A stretch of DNA of 11,479 bases from Verrucomicrobiota bacterium (GTDB lineage Bacteria > Verrucomicrobiota > Verrucomicrobiia > Limisphaerales > UBA11358): NCBI GenBank assembly GCA_026225155.1, contig JAMFSG010000236.1:1-11479 (forward strand), given 5' to 3'. Position 1 is the first letter of the stretch, and every line of letters starts with the position of its first letter. The notes under the pieces were generated by a model that was not told the origin of the DNA, made no database searches, and saw nothing but the letters and a program-made list of their open reading frames with translations. The translations under genes and the position numbers were made by a program. Shown here piece after piece: positions 1 to 6,844 of the stretch.

Positions 1-13
1 CCTTAATTTGAAA

Positions 14-158
14 GGCAGGGACATCGCGCTGCGAAGTCCCTGTCGCCGAGCGGAGCGTCAGGTGACGGAACGGGCGTCGTCGCGTGAACGTCTTGTCCAT
101 TCGTGTTGTGCCGCAACCCGGCGCGGACGGCGCAGCGCGCCGTCCCTGCCAAATTAAG
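14..158. repeat. Dispersed inverted repeat, copy 1 (MITE/REP-like)
   Basis: This copy matches 6644-6786 over its whole length, roughly four-fifths identical by eye. Its ends form a 20-bp inverted repeat: 14-33 (GGCAGGGACATCGCGCTGCG) pairs with 131-150 at all but two positions. The left arm can also fold locally: 18-27 pairs with 31-40 around GCT with one mismatch. An outer arm CTTAATTT (2-9) is mirrored by AAATTAAG (151-158), with four extra bases on the left. There is no coding capacity of its own and no transposase nearby. It lies 68 bp before the gene at 227. Small size, terminal symmetry and a second copy suggest a non-autonomous element or a REP-type palindromic element. The mobility class is inferred. 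Confidence 0.8.
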
Positions 159-166
159 CCACGGCC

Positions 167-193
167 GGATTTTTCCGGGTTTGGATTTTTCCG
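167..193 (+). promoter_or_regulatory. Tandem 11-bp direct repeat in the leader of the GT26-STAS gene
   Basis: GGATTTTTCCG occurs at 167-177 and again at 183-193, 16 bp apart, between the inverted repeat and the start codon at 227. A weak sigma70-like match overlaps it: TTGGAT at 181-186 and TATTGT at 203-208 with a 16-bp spacer. No Shine-Dalgarno sequence precedes the ATG. The direct repeat is plainly visible. A regulatory role is a guess from its position, and the promoter match is weak. Confidence 0.25.
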
Positions 194-226
194 AAAAAGT
201 TGTATTGTTAACGCTGCCAAAGTTTT

Positions 227-1645
227 ATGCCGGAAACATCAACGCCCATCATCCCGACGGAACGCGTGCCCACCGCGATTCTCGGCGTGCCGTTTGACCA
301 CGTCACCGCCGCCGAGGCGCTCGCGTTGATTGGCGGGATGGTGCAATCGCGCCAGCCGCATTACGGCGCGACAGTCGGCGTGGATCTGCTGACGCAATCG
401 CGCGACGACGTGGAATTGCGCCGCATTCTTTTTGATGCGCATCTCGTGCTGGCCGGGGAAAAACAAATTCTTTGGGCGGCAAAAATGCTCGGCAACCGGT
501 TGCCGGAAATCATCACGGTGGAAAATCTCGTGCCGCAACTCCTCGCGCTCGCGGAGAAAAATGGCTGGCGCGTTTTTTTTCTCGGCGGCGCGGCGGCGGA
601 CGCGACGGTGGCCGAAAAAATCCGCGCCAAATTTCCAAAATTACAAATCGCCGGAACTTTTGCGTCGCCGGAAAAACCGCTTTTGGAAATGGACCAGCGC
701 GATCTTTTGCGCAAGCTGCGCGACGCAAAGCCGGACATTTTGCTGGTCGCGTTTGGTTTTTCCAAACAGGAAAAATGGATCAGCATGAATTACCGCGAGC
801 TGGACATTCCGTTCGCGCTCGGCGTCGGCGAGAACTTGAGTTTTTTATCTGGCGTTTCGGCGAAACCGAAACGCGCCAAAAACGGACGCAATTTTACGCT
901 CGCAGTTTTGCGGCAATGGTGGCGATTGCGCGGCAAAAAATCCCACGCGCCAATCGCGGCGAACCAGCCGACCGCCGACACGTTTGGCAATTTCATCATT
1001 CGCGCGCCCGCCCGGCTCGGTGCGGCGGAAGCGCAGGCGTCGCAAGCCGAATGGTTGCGTGCCGCCGAACGCAGCCACGTCATGTTTGATCTGACCGACA
1101 CGGTTTTCACCGACAGCACCGGCATCGGCCTGCTCATCCGGCTGCGCAAACGCACGCGCGAACTGGGCCGGCAATTTTTTCTGATCGCGCCGCGTCCGCC
1201 GGTTGAAGCTGCTTTGAAGCTGATGAAGCTGGATGAATTTTTCAACATCCAGGCCAGTTTCAACGGCGCGCACATTTTGATCGAAAGCGCGGCCGATGCG
1301 CCCGTCGTCACCAGCGGCGTGGCGGAAACAGAATTGCAGATCCGCTGGGCCGGCGAAATCACCGCGCTCAACGCGATTGAACTGGGGATGCACACGGAAT
1401 CGGAACTGTCGCAGGTATCGCCCGGCATGAGCGTGGTCATTGATCTGGCGCGCGTGTCGTTCGTGGACAGCACCGGCATCGGCCTGATGGTGCGGTTCAA
1501 AAAAAATCTCCAGCGCCGCGACATCGCGCTGAAATTCACGAATGTTTCGGCCTCCGTCCGCAATGTCCTGCGCCACACGCAGCTTGAGGAATTTTTGCTC
1601 GGCGAAAAATTAAACCGGGCTTCTCCTTCTTCGGCAACAACTTAG
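227..1645 (+). CDS. WecG/TagA/CpsF-fold (GT26) protein fused to two STAS domains
   Basis: This is a 472-residue soluble protein with no signal peptide or membrane segment. Residues 17-235 have the GT26 fold of the enzymes that transfer N-acetylmannosamine(uronate) or glucose to lipid-linked sugars: ILGVPFDHVT at 18-27, THR49 in ATVGVD, LVPQLL, FFLGG and the family signature KQEKWI at 180-185. Residues about 250-354 and 366-460 are two STAS domains, the fold of anti-sigma-factor antagonists. Each has DSTGIGL (D296-G301 and D414-G419) with the usually phosphorylated Ser/Thr. The family Asp of the 'PDG' motif (Asp65 in Thermoanaerobacter TagA) is Gly77 here, exactly 28 residues after Thr49 as in TagA. 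Other active-site motifs are also altered. A sugar-nucleotide-sensing or scaffolding role is therefore as likely as transferase activity. The ATG at 227 gives the complete GT26 start but has no clear Shine-Dalgarno. Confidence 0.85.
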   Translation: MPETSTPIIPTERVPTAILGVPFDHVTAAEALALIGGMVQSRQPHYGATVGVDLLTQSRDDVELRRILFDAHLVLAGEKQILWAAKMLGNRLPEIITVENLVPQLLALAEKNGWRVFFLGGAAADATVAEKIRAKFPKLQIAGTFASPEKPLLEMDQRDLLRKLRDAKPDILLVAFGFSKQEKWISMNYRELDIPFALGVGENLSFLSGVSAKPKRAKNGRNFTLAVLRQWWRLRGKKSHAPIAANQPTADTFGNFIIRAPARLGAAEAQASQAEWLRAAERSHVMFDLTDTVFTDSTGIGLLIRLRKRTRELGRQFFLIAPRPPVEAALKLMKLDEFFNIQASFNGAHILIESAADAPVVTSGVAETELQIRWAGEITALNAIELGMHTESELSQVSPGMSVVIDLARVSFVDSTGIGLMVRFKKNLQRRDIALKFTNVSASVRNVLRHTQLEEFLLGEKLNRASPSSATT

Positions 1646-1686
1646 AACTGTCTGTTTCCACTGCCGGCAAAAATTTGTTGCGCCGT

Positions 1687-1708
1687 AAAGATTACCGTTG
1701 TAATCTTT
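1687..1708. promoter_or_regulatory. BlaI-type operator O1
   Basis: A perfect inverted repeat: AAAGATTAC (1687-1695), spacer CGTT, GTAATCTTT (1700-1708). The TTAC-N4-GTAA core resembles the TTACATATGTAA type of dyad bound by staphylococcal and Bacillus BlaI/MecI. It lies 28 bp before the blaI-like start codon. The palindrome is seen; binding by the downstream repressor is inferred from family practice of autoregulation. Confidence 0.7.
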
Positions 1709-1726
1709 TAGAATTACATCTGTAAT
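1698..1726 (+). promoter_or_regulatory. Sigma70-like promoter of the blaI-M56 operon
   Basis: TTGTAA (1698-1703) matches 4 of 6 bases of the -35 consensus. A 17-bp spacer follows, then TGTAAT (1721-1726), which matches 5 of 6 of the -10 consensus. The -35 is the right half of operator O1 and the -10 is the right half of operator O2, so repressor bound at either site would exclude RNA polymerase. Transcription would start near 1733, only a few bases before the ATG at 1737. This implies a leaderless or nearly leaderless message, in line with the missing Shine-Dalgarno. Confidence 0.55.
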
Positions 1727-1727
1727 C
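1711..1727. promoter_or_regulatory. BlaI-type operator O2
   Basis: ATTAC (1713-1717), spacer ATCT, GTAAT (1722-1726) form a second TTAC-N4-GTAA dyad. The flanks (GAATTAC against GTAATC) are imperfect by one inserted A. Its centre is 22 bp from that of O1, about two helical turns, so two repressor dimers could sit on the same face of the DNA. It covers the proposed -10 element. Confidence 0.6.
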
Positions 1728-1736
1728 TAAACCTGC

Positions 1737-2111
1737 ATGAAACCGCCGCGCATCTCCGAAACCGAATGGGACATCATGAAAATCTGCTGGCACCGGTCGC
1801 CCGTCACGGCGCAGGAAATCATTGATGCGTTGCCTGCGCGCGACGGCTGGCATCCCAAAACCGTCAAGACCTTGCTGAACCGGCTTGTCAAAAAACGCGC
1901 GCTCGGCTTCAAGAAATCCGGCCGCGTTTATCTCTACGAACCGCTGGTGGCGGAAAAAGATTGCGTTGCCGCCGAGAGCAAATCGTTTTTGAACCGCGTG
2001 TTCGGCGGTTCGCTCCAGCCGATGCTCGCGCATTTTGCCGAGAACCAGAAAATGTCGCCGTCCGAAATCACGGAACTCAAAAACCTGTTGAAACGAAAGG
2101 AGAAAAAATGA
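1737..2111 (+). CDS. BlaI/MecI/CopY-family transcriptional repressor
   Basis: At 124 residues it is close to the 120-130 usual for the family. Residues 6-70 form the winged helix: SETEWDIMKICW, then VTAQEIIDAL, recognition helix TVKTLLNRLVKK (42-53) and a wing at RVYLYEPL. Residues 75-124 are the C-terminal dimerisation helices. The segment around MLAHFAENQ aligns with the region where staphylococcal BlaI and MecI are cleaved (Asn101-Phe102), giving His99-Phe100 as the equivalent bond. The protein is expected to bind the two dyads at 1687-1727 and repress its own operon until the partner protease acts. It overlaps the next gene by 4 bp, so the two are translationally coupled. The ATG at 1737 fits the family N-terminus, and the absent Shine-Dalgarno fits a leaderless start. 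Targets other than itself are unknown. Confidence 0.93.
   Translation: MKPPRISETEWDIMKICWHRSPVTAQEIIDALPARDGWHPKTVKTLLNRLVKKRALGFKKSGRVYLYEPLVAEKDCVAAESKSFLNRVFGGSLQPMLAHFAENQKMSPSEITELKNLLKRKEKK
2096..2102 (+). promoter_or_regulatory. Shine-Dalgarno that sets the M56 start
   Basis: AAAGGAG lies 5 bases before the ATG at 2108, inside the 3' end of the blaI-like gene. It is the clearest ribosome binding site seen in the window. It fixes the start at 2108 even though the frame is open back to an ATG at 1961, because the extra 49 codons are out-of-frame repressor sequence. Confidence 0.85.
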
Positions 2112-5100
2112 ACGCCGGATTTCCTGTTTTGGAGCCGCTGTTGAACTGGCTGCTCAATCATTCGCTGCAAGCGGGTGTTTTAGTTTTACTTGTATTGGCC
2201 ATACAATGGCTTTTTCGCCGCCAGCTTACCAACCGCTGGCGGTTTGCACTTTGGTGGCTGGTGCTGGCGCGATTGCTTTTGCCGTCCGGCCCGGAGAGCG
2301 CGATTAGTGTTTTCAATTTCGTGCAGCCAAAAGTGCAGATGGAAATGCACTATTCTCCAACTTCTGCACAAATGGCAAAACCACCGCAGAAAAATCTCGA
2401 ACCGTCCGCTTCAATTTCTGTTTCGCCAGCGCCAAGCGAATCCGTTCATTCAGAAAATAATTTTGCCGCCGCGCCAGCCGAGTCGGCGTCCGCTCCAACG
2501 GAAAAAACTGAAACCGCAGTTGCCATTTCAAAACCAGCCGCCGTCGCGCCGCGCCGAATTCCGGACTTTGACGCCTGGAACCTTCGCGAGTGGGATTTTG
2601 ACGATTTCATCATTCCGGGTTCAATGGCGTTGTGGCTCGCGGGCGTGCTGGTTTTAGGCGGAGTGGTGGTGACGCAGACCATTTATTTTCAACGAAAATT
2701 GAAACGCGCCTCGACGCCCGCCGATCAAAATCTGCGGACGCTGCTCGATGATTGCCGCCGCGAATTTGGAATTTCGCGCTCGATCGAATTGCTGGAAACC
2801 GACGCGGTGCAAAGTCCGGCGCTGTTCGGTTTGTTCCGGCTGCGATTGTTGTTGCCACGCGGAATCGGCGGGCAATTTTCTCCGCGCGAACTGCGATATA
2901 TTTTTCTGCACGAACTCGCCCACGTGAAACGCGGCGATCTTTGGCTCAACTGGCTGGTGACGTTGCTGCAAATTTTTCACTGGTTCAATCCGCTGCTCTG
3001 GTTTGGTTTTGCGCGTTTGCGCGCTGATCGCGAACTGGCATGCGACGAACTCGCGCTGTTGCGTGCGGGCGACCAGGCCGGCACGGCTTACGGCGAAACC
3101 GTCGTCAAGCTGCTGGAAAATCTGAACCGGCCGGCGGCGATTCCGGGCTTGGTCGGAATTCTCGAAGACAAAAAACAAATGCGGCGGCGCATCGCGATGA
3201 TCGCTAATTTTCGCAAGCCGAGCCGTTGGTCGGCATTGGCAATTTTCTTGATTGTCGGTTTGGCGGCGGCGGCTTTGACCGACGCGCAAACGAGCAAACC
3301 AGTTGATTCCACCGTAAAAAATTCTGCCAGCCTTGTCGCCACGAATTCAGAAATCCGCCCGGATTTGATTGGCATCGTTTCTGCCAAAGACGGTGCGCAG
3401 TTGCCGGTTTCAGCGACGGTTTTTATCGCGACCGCCGCGCCGAAGTCCGGCACCAGCACATTTTGTCCGTCGTGTTATGCGGATTGCATCAAGCATTCTT
3501 CGACGGATGCCCAAGGCGGTTTCAAAATTGAATCGCTTGATCCGCAACTCACGTTTCAAATTCTCACGGTCGCGAAAGGTTTCAAACCGCAATATGTTTC
3601 CAATGTGGATCCGGCCAAAGGCGCGCCGGTGAAGATCGAGTTGGAACCGATTGAATCAGCGGACGCCACGCCGGACCGCAGTTTGCGCGGGCGCGTGGTG
3701 GATGAAAAAGGCGCGGCGATCGCAGGCGCGGTCGTGGAAGTGCAAGGCATCGAGACACGCGATGGCGGCGGTCGTTGGGGATCGCTGCCGGGAATTGATC
3801 CGCTCGCGGTGACAGACGACAATGGCGAATTTCTCATCACGGCCCAAAAACCGTTTGATATGCTGGCGGTAAAAGTTTCGGCGCGCGCCTTTGCCAATAA
3901 AAATTTCGACAGACTTGCGAGTGGCACGGACCGCCATGATTTGGTTTTGAGCGAAGGCGCGACGTTGACCGGGCGCGTATTATTGAATGGCAAACCGCTG
4001 GCTGGCATTTCCGTGGGCGTTTCGTCCACCGACCGGGCGATGCAACATTATCTCGGCCATTTTGAAGTCGGCACGGGCACGAACGGCAATTTTACTTTCC
4101 TGAATCTGCCGCCGGACGCGGATTACTACATTTATGGAATCATGGACTCGCTGAAAAATTTCGGCGCGATTCCGATTCAAACCGTTCACGTCGGCAAAGA
4201 TGGCGAGACGACGGACGCGGGCGATTTGATCGTTGGTCTGGCGCATCGTTTGGCCGGCCATGTGGTTTTGGCGGATGGCCAGCCGTTGCCGGCGAAAGTT
4301 CGCCTGCTCGTTTCGCGCGAACAGGCTTGGGATTCGATGCAAATCACTTTGGACAAGGATGGACATTTTGACACGACCGGCGTGCCGTCCGAATTGGTCA
4401 ACTTGAGCGCGCGTGTGAAAGGCTATCACGTCTCGTCGCGGAACTTGAGCGTGGATCAATTGAATCCGTTTCAACTGATCGGACGCATGGATCTGGACAC
4501 CACCAATTTGGTTTTCATGCTCGAAAAAGGACCAGACCCAATACCAAACTATCAGCAAATTCCGCCGGATTACACCGAGACGCGCCAGCATTCTTTGCGC
4601 GGCGCAGAAGGCGTGCCCGACCATTCGCGCGATTGGCTGGTTTCCGGCCGCGCGGTTGACAATGAAACGAAACGGCCCGTCAAAAATTTTACCATTACGC
4701 CGGGTCAAGTCATGAATTTTGACCAGCCGGCATGGAACACTTTTGAAACGGTTGCCGGAACCGATGGCACTTATCAAATTCACGTCGGCAAACGTATCGC
4801 GCAGCCGTTGCTGCTGGCCGAGGCGGATGGCTATCTGCCGTCCGTGGCGACGGTGTTGCCGGGCGACGCCACGAATGTGGATTTCATTTTGAAACGCGGC
4901 GTCGGCCCGGCGGGAACGATTCTCACGCCGGACGGCAAACCGGCGGCGGGCGCGACTTTGGTTTTGCTGGGCGACGGATTTAACGAGGCGAGTTTTAATT
5001 CCGCCGGCGAGTTGGCCACGCGCGGAAACCAGTCGGCGCAACAGACGGCGGACGCGGATGGGAAATTTTCTTTCAAGCCGGTCTGGGGCAAAAAATATGT

Positions 5101-6610
5101 CGCCGCCGCGTCGGCGGATGGTTTTGCGTCCGTCAGCATCGAATCGCTCACGACCAATTCCGTCATCAAACTGGAAGCTTATGGAGAAATTATCGGCACC
5201 TTGAAACGCACGTCCGGATTGGGCACGAACGAAGATTTGGACGTGGCGTTTGACGACGGCGCTACGCTGATCGCTTTGAGCCGGTTGAATATGTCGAACC
5301 ATGCCGTGACCGACGCGCAAGGGCATTTTGAATTTCATCGCGTGCCGCCGGGACATCTGCGGATCACTTATCGTGTGCCGATGCAAAATTATGGTTCGTG
5401 GCAAAATACGCCGCTTCAGTCGGTGACTTTGCAACCGGGGCAATCCCTTGCGATAAACATCAACGCCTCTGACCGCAGCACGAATACCGAAATGAGTTCT
5501 TACCAGCCGCCACCGCCGCCGAAATTGATTCCCGGCGTGCAAATCAAAGGTGTGGTGCTGTTGCCTGATGGCCAACCAGCGGCGGACGCGGATGTCGCGT
5601 TGCAGGTTGAGAATGAATATCTCGCGCTCGGCAAAGGCGTTTTCAGTTCCAACAATGCGCGCGAAAAAGGTTTGATCGTCAGCACTGCCAAGGATGGCAG
5701 CTTCACCTTGCCGATGTATGAAAAAGCGCAATCGGTGGTCGCGTTGAATGAAATGGGCATCGTGCAAGTTTCGCTGGAGCAATTAAAAACGTCGCCGCAG
5801 ATCACGTTGCAAAAATGGGGACGCATCGAAGGCACGCTGCGAGTCGGACACCACGTCGGCGCGAATGAATCCATTCATATCTCCCAGACCATGCCGCAAT
5901 GGTCGAGAATGAAGATTCAAAAATCGGGGCAAACCAATAATTTTGTCAGCATTACAAACTCAAGCCCGACAATCATCCAGCTTCCGTTTTATGATTTCAA
6001 CGCATTCGTAGCCAAAACGGATGACCAAGGACATTTTGCCATCACGTTTGTTCCGCCCGGCAAACAAACGCTTTCGCGAATGGTGCCAACCGGAGCTGGC
6101 TCAAGCACCAGCAGCCAGCTTGCAATTGTGGACGTGAAACCCGGAGAAACGGTGGTTGCGAATGCCGGCGGCACGGGACGCACCGTGATTGGCATGGTGA
6201 AAATTGCGGACAGATCATCCATAGATTTCACCAACGGCTACGCCATAATCACCACGCCGATGAACGTGATAAATGAAAAAGCCAAACAGCTTAAAACCGA
6301 TGCCGAGCGGGAAGCTTTTTATGAATCGCCGGAAGTGCAAAAGGCTTACGAGAATTATCGCGGATTTTCCGGCCTCGTTGCGCCGGATGGTTCTTTCCGG
6401 ATGGAAGACGTGCTGCCCGGCACTTACGAATTTAATTTTCAAGAACGTTTCATGCCCGGCGCGCAAATGACTTCGATAAAGATGTTCACTTCCGCGCAAG
6501 AAATCACCGTGCCGGCAGCGAAAGACACCAACGATGATTCGGTCGTGGACTTGGGAACGATTGAATTGAAAAAACTGGAATTGCCAATTCCCGCTGCCGC
6601 GAAAAAATAA
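2108..6610 (+). CDS. BlaR1-like M56 membrane metalloprotease with about ten carboxypeptidase-regulatory-like modules
   Basis: 1500 residues, against about 600 for BlaR1. Membrane segments are visible near residues 8-36, 44-60, 168-193 and 374-392. A Ser/Pro/Ala-rich loop of about 105 residues separates the second and third. The cytoplasmic M56 site has HELAH at 268-272 (zinc ligands and catalytic Glu) and Glu309 in RELACDE as third ligand, 37 residues after His272, the spacing of BlaR1 His205-Glu242. After the last membrane helix, residues about 418-1495 are seen as roughly ten beta-sandwich modules of CarboxypepD_reg type, each starting with G-x-(V/I) strands such as LRGRVVDEKGAAIAGAVVEV (526 on) and most with a 'D-x-G-x-F' turn. 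The first has CxxCxxxC (C453, C456, C460). No penicillin-binding motif was found. By analogy with BlaR1, an external ligand would trigger cleavage of the BlaI-like partner; what is sensed is unknown. Confidence 0.9.
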   Translation: MNAGFPVLEPLLNWLLNHSLQAGVLVLLVLAIQWLFRRQLTNRWRFALWWLVLARLLLPSGPESAISVFNFVQPKVQMEMHYSPTSAQMAKPPQKNLEPSASISVSPAPSESVHSENNFAAAPAESASAPTEKTETAVAISKPAAVAPRRIPDFDAWNLREWDFDDFIIPGSMALWLAGVLVLGGVVVTQTIYFQRKLKRASTPADQNLRTLLDDCRREFGISRSIELLETDAVQSPALFGLFRLRLLLPRGIGGQFSPRELRYIFLHELAHVKRGDLWLNWLVTLLQIFHWFNPLLWFGFARLRADRELACDELALLRAGDQAGTAYGETVVKLLENLNRPAAIPGLVGILEDKKQMRRRIAMIANFRKPSRWSALAIFLIVGLAAAALTDAQTSKPVDSTVKNSASLVATNSEIRPDLIGIVSAKDGAQLPVSATVFIATAAPKSGTSTFCPSCYADCIKHSSTDAQGGFKIESLDPQLTFQILTVAKGFKPQYVSNVDPAKGAPVKIELEPIESADATPDRSLRGRVVDEKGAAIAGAVVEVQGIETRDGGGRWGSLPGIDPLAVTDDNGEFLITAQKPFDMLAVKVSARAFANKNFDRLASGTDRHDLVLSEGATLTGRVLLNGKPLAGISVGVSSTDRAMQHYLGHFEVGTGTNGNFTFLNLPPDADYYIYGIMDSLKNFGAIPIQTVHVGKDGETTDAGDLIVGLAHRLAGHVVLADGQPLPAKVRLLVSREQAWDSMQITLDKDGHFDTTGVPSELVNLSARVKGYHVSSRNLSVDQLNPFQLIGRMDLDTTNLVFMLEKGPDPIPNYQQIPPDYTETRQHSLRGAEGVPDHSRDWLVSGRAVDNETKRPVKNFTITPGQVMNFDQPAWNTFETVAGTDGTYQIHVGKRIAQPLLLAEADGYLPSVATVLPGDATNVDFILKRGVGPAGTILTPDGKPAAGATLVLLGDGFNEASFNSAGELATRGNQSAQQTADADGKFSFKPVWGKKYVAAASADGFASVSIESLTTNSVIKLEAYGEIIGTLKRTSGLGTNEDLDVAFDDGATLIALSRLNMSNHAVTDAQGHFEFHRVPPGHLRITYRVPMQNYGSWQNTPLQSVTLQPGQSLAININASDRSTNTEMSSYQPPPPPKLIPGVQIKGVVLLPDGQPAADADVALQVENEYLALGKGVFSSNNAREKGLIVSTAKDGSFTLPMYEKAQSVVALNEMGIVQVSLEQLKTSPQITLQKWGRIEGTLRVGHHVGANESIHISQTMPQWSRMKIQKSGQTNNFVSITNSSPTIIQLPFYDFNAFVAKTDDQGHFAITFVPPGKQTLSRMVPTGAGSSTSSQLAIVDVKPGETVVANAGGTGRTVIGMVKIADRSSIDFTNGYAIITTPMNVINEKAKQLKTDAEREAFYESPEVQKAYENYRGFSGLVAPDGSFRMEDVLPGTYEFNFQERFMPGAQMTSIKMFTSAQEITVPAAKDTNDDSVVDLGTIELKKLELPIPAAAKK

Positions 6611-6643
6611 ATTTTTTGAGATTCTGTCTTTGACGAAAGCGGT

Positions 6644-6786
6644 GGTAGGGACAGCGCGCTGCGCTGTCCCCGTCGCCGAGCGCAGCGTCAGGCGACGGAG
6701 CGGAAGTTGTTGCGCAAACGCCTTGGCCATCCGTTGCGCCGCGACCCGGCGCAGACGGCGCAGCGCGCCATCCCTACCAAATTAAG
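6644..6786. repeat. Dispersed inverted repeat, copy 2 (MITE/REP-like)
   Basis: This is the second copy of the element at 14-158, in the same orientation. Terminal arms 6644-6663 and 6759-6778 pair at all but two positions. Compared with copy 1, the third base pair of the arms has changed from C-G to T-A on both sides, keeping the pairing. The left arm also makes a perfect local hairpin: 6648-6657 with 6661-6670, loop GCT. Both copies end in CCAAATTAAG. It lies 33 bp after the M56 gene and 58 bp before the yifB-like start. An ATG at 6707 inside it is in frame with yifB, but only because the repeat happens to be open. I see no U-tracted terminator for the operon other than these hairpins. Confidence 0.8.
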
Positions 6787-6844
6787 ATGCGGCCTAAAGG
6801 AAAATCGAGTTGCGCCGCGCCCATTTCTCGGCCATAAGTTTTCG

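Noticed and set aside
84..329. Open frames across the first inverted repeat
   Set aside because: They consist mostly of the repeat read in different frames and then overlap the GT26 start out of frame.
1646..1686. Terminator after the GT26-STAS gene
   Set aside because: No stable stem followed by T residues is visible before operator O1. The O1 palindrome ends in T but is better explained as a repressor site.
1961..2107. Upstream in-frame ATG giving a 49-residue longer M56 protein
   Set aside because: The extra residues are an out-of-frame reading of the repressor gene. The ATG at 2108 has a strong Shine-Dalgarno and the correct ATGA overlap, and the BlaR1-like N-terminus starts there.
4831..5169. 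Minus-strand 112-codon frame
   Set aside because: Antisense shadow of the sensor modules of the M56 gene; no independent coding signal.
3980..5782. 600-codon open frame on the minus strand inside the M56 gene
   Set aside because: It lies wholly opposite a well-supported coding region, is Arg/His/Gln-rich as expected of an antisense shadow, and shows no domain or start context.
6707..6844. Upstream in-frame ATG extending the yifB-like protein by 46 residues
   Set aside because: The extension is encoded largely by the inverted repeat. Family N-termini start at the MLARI-type residues encoded from 6845.
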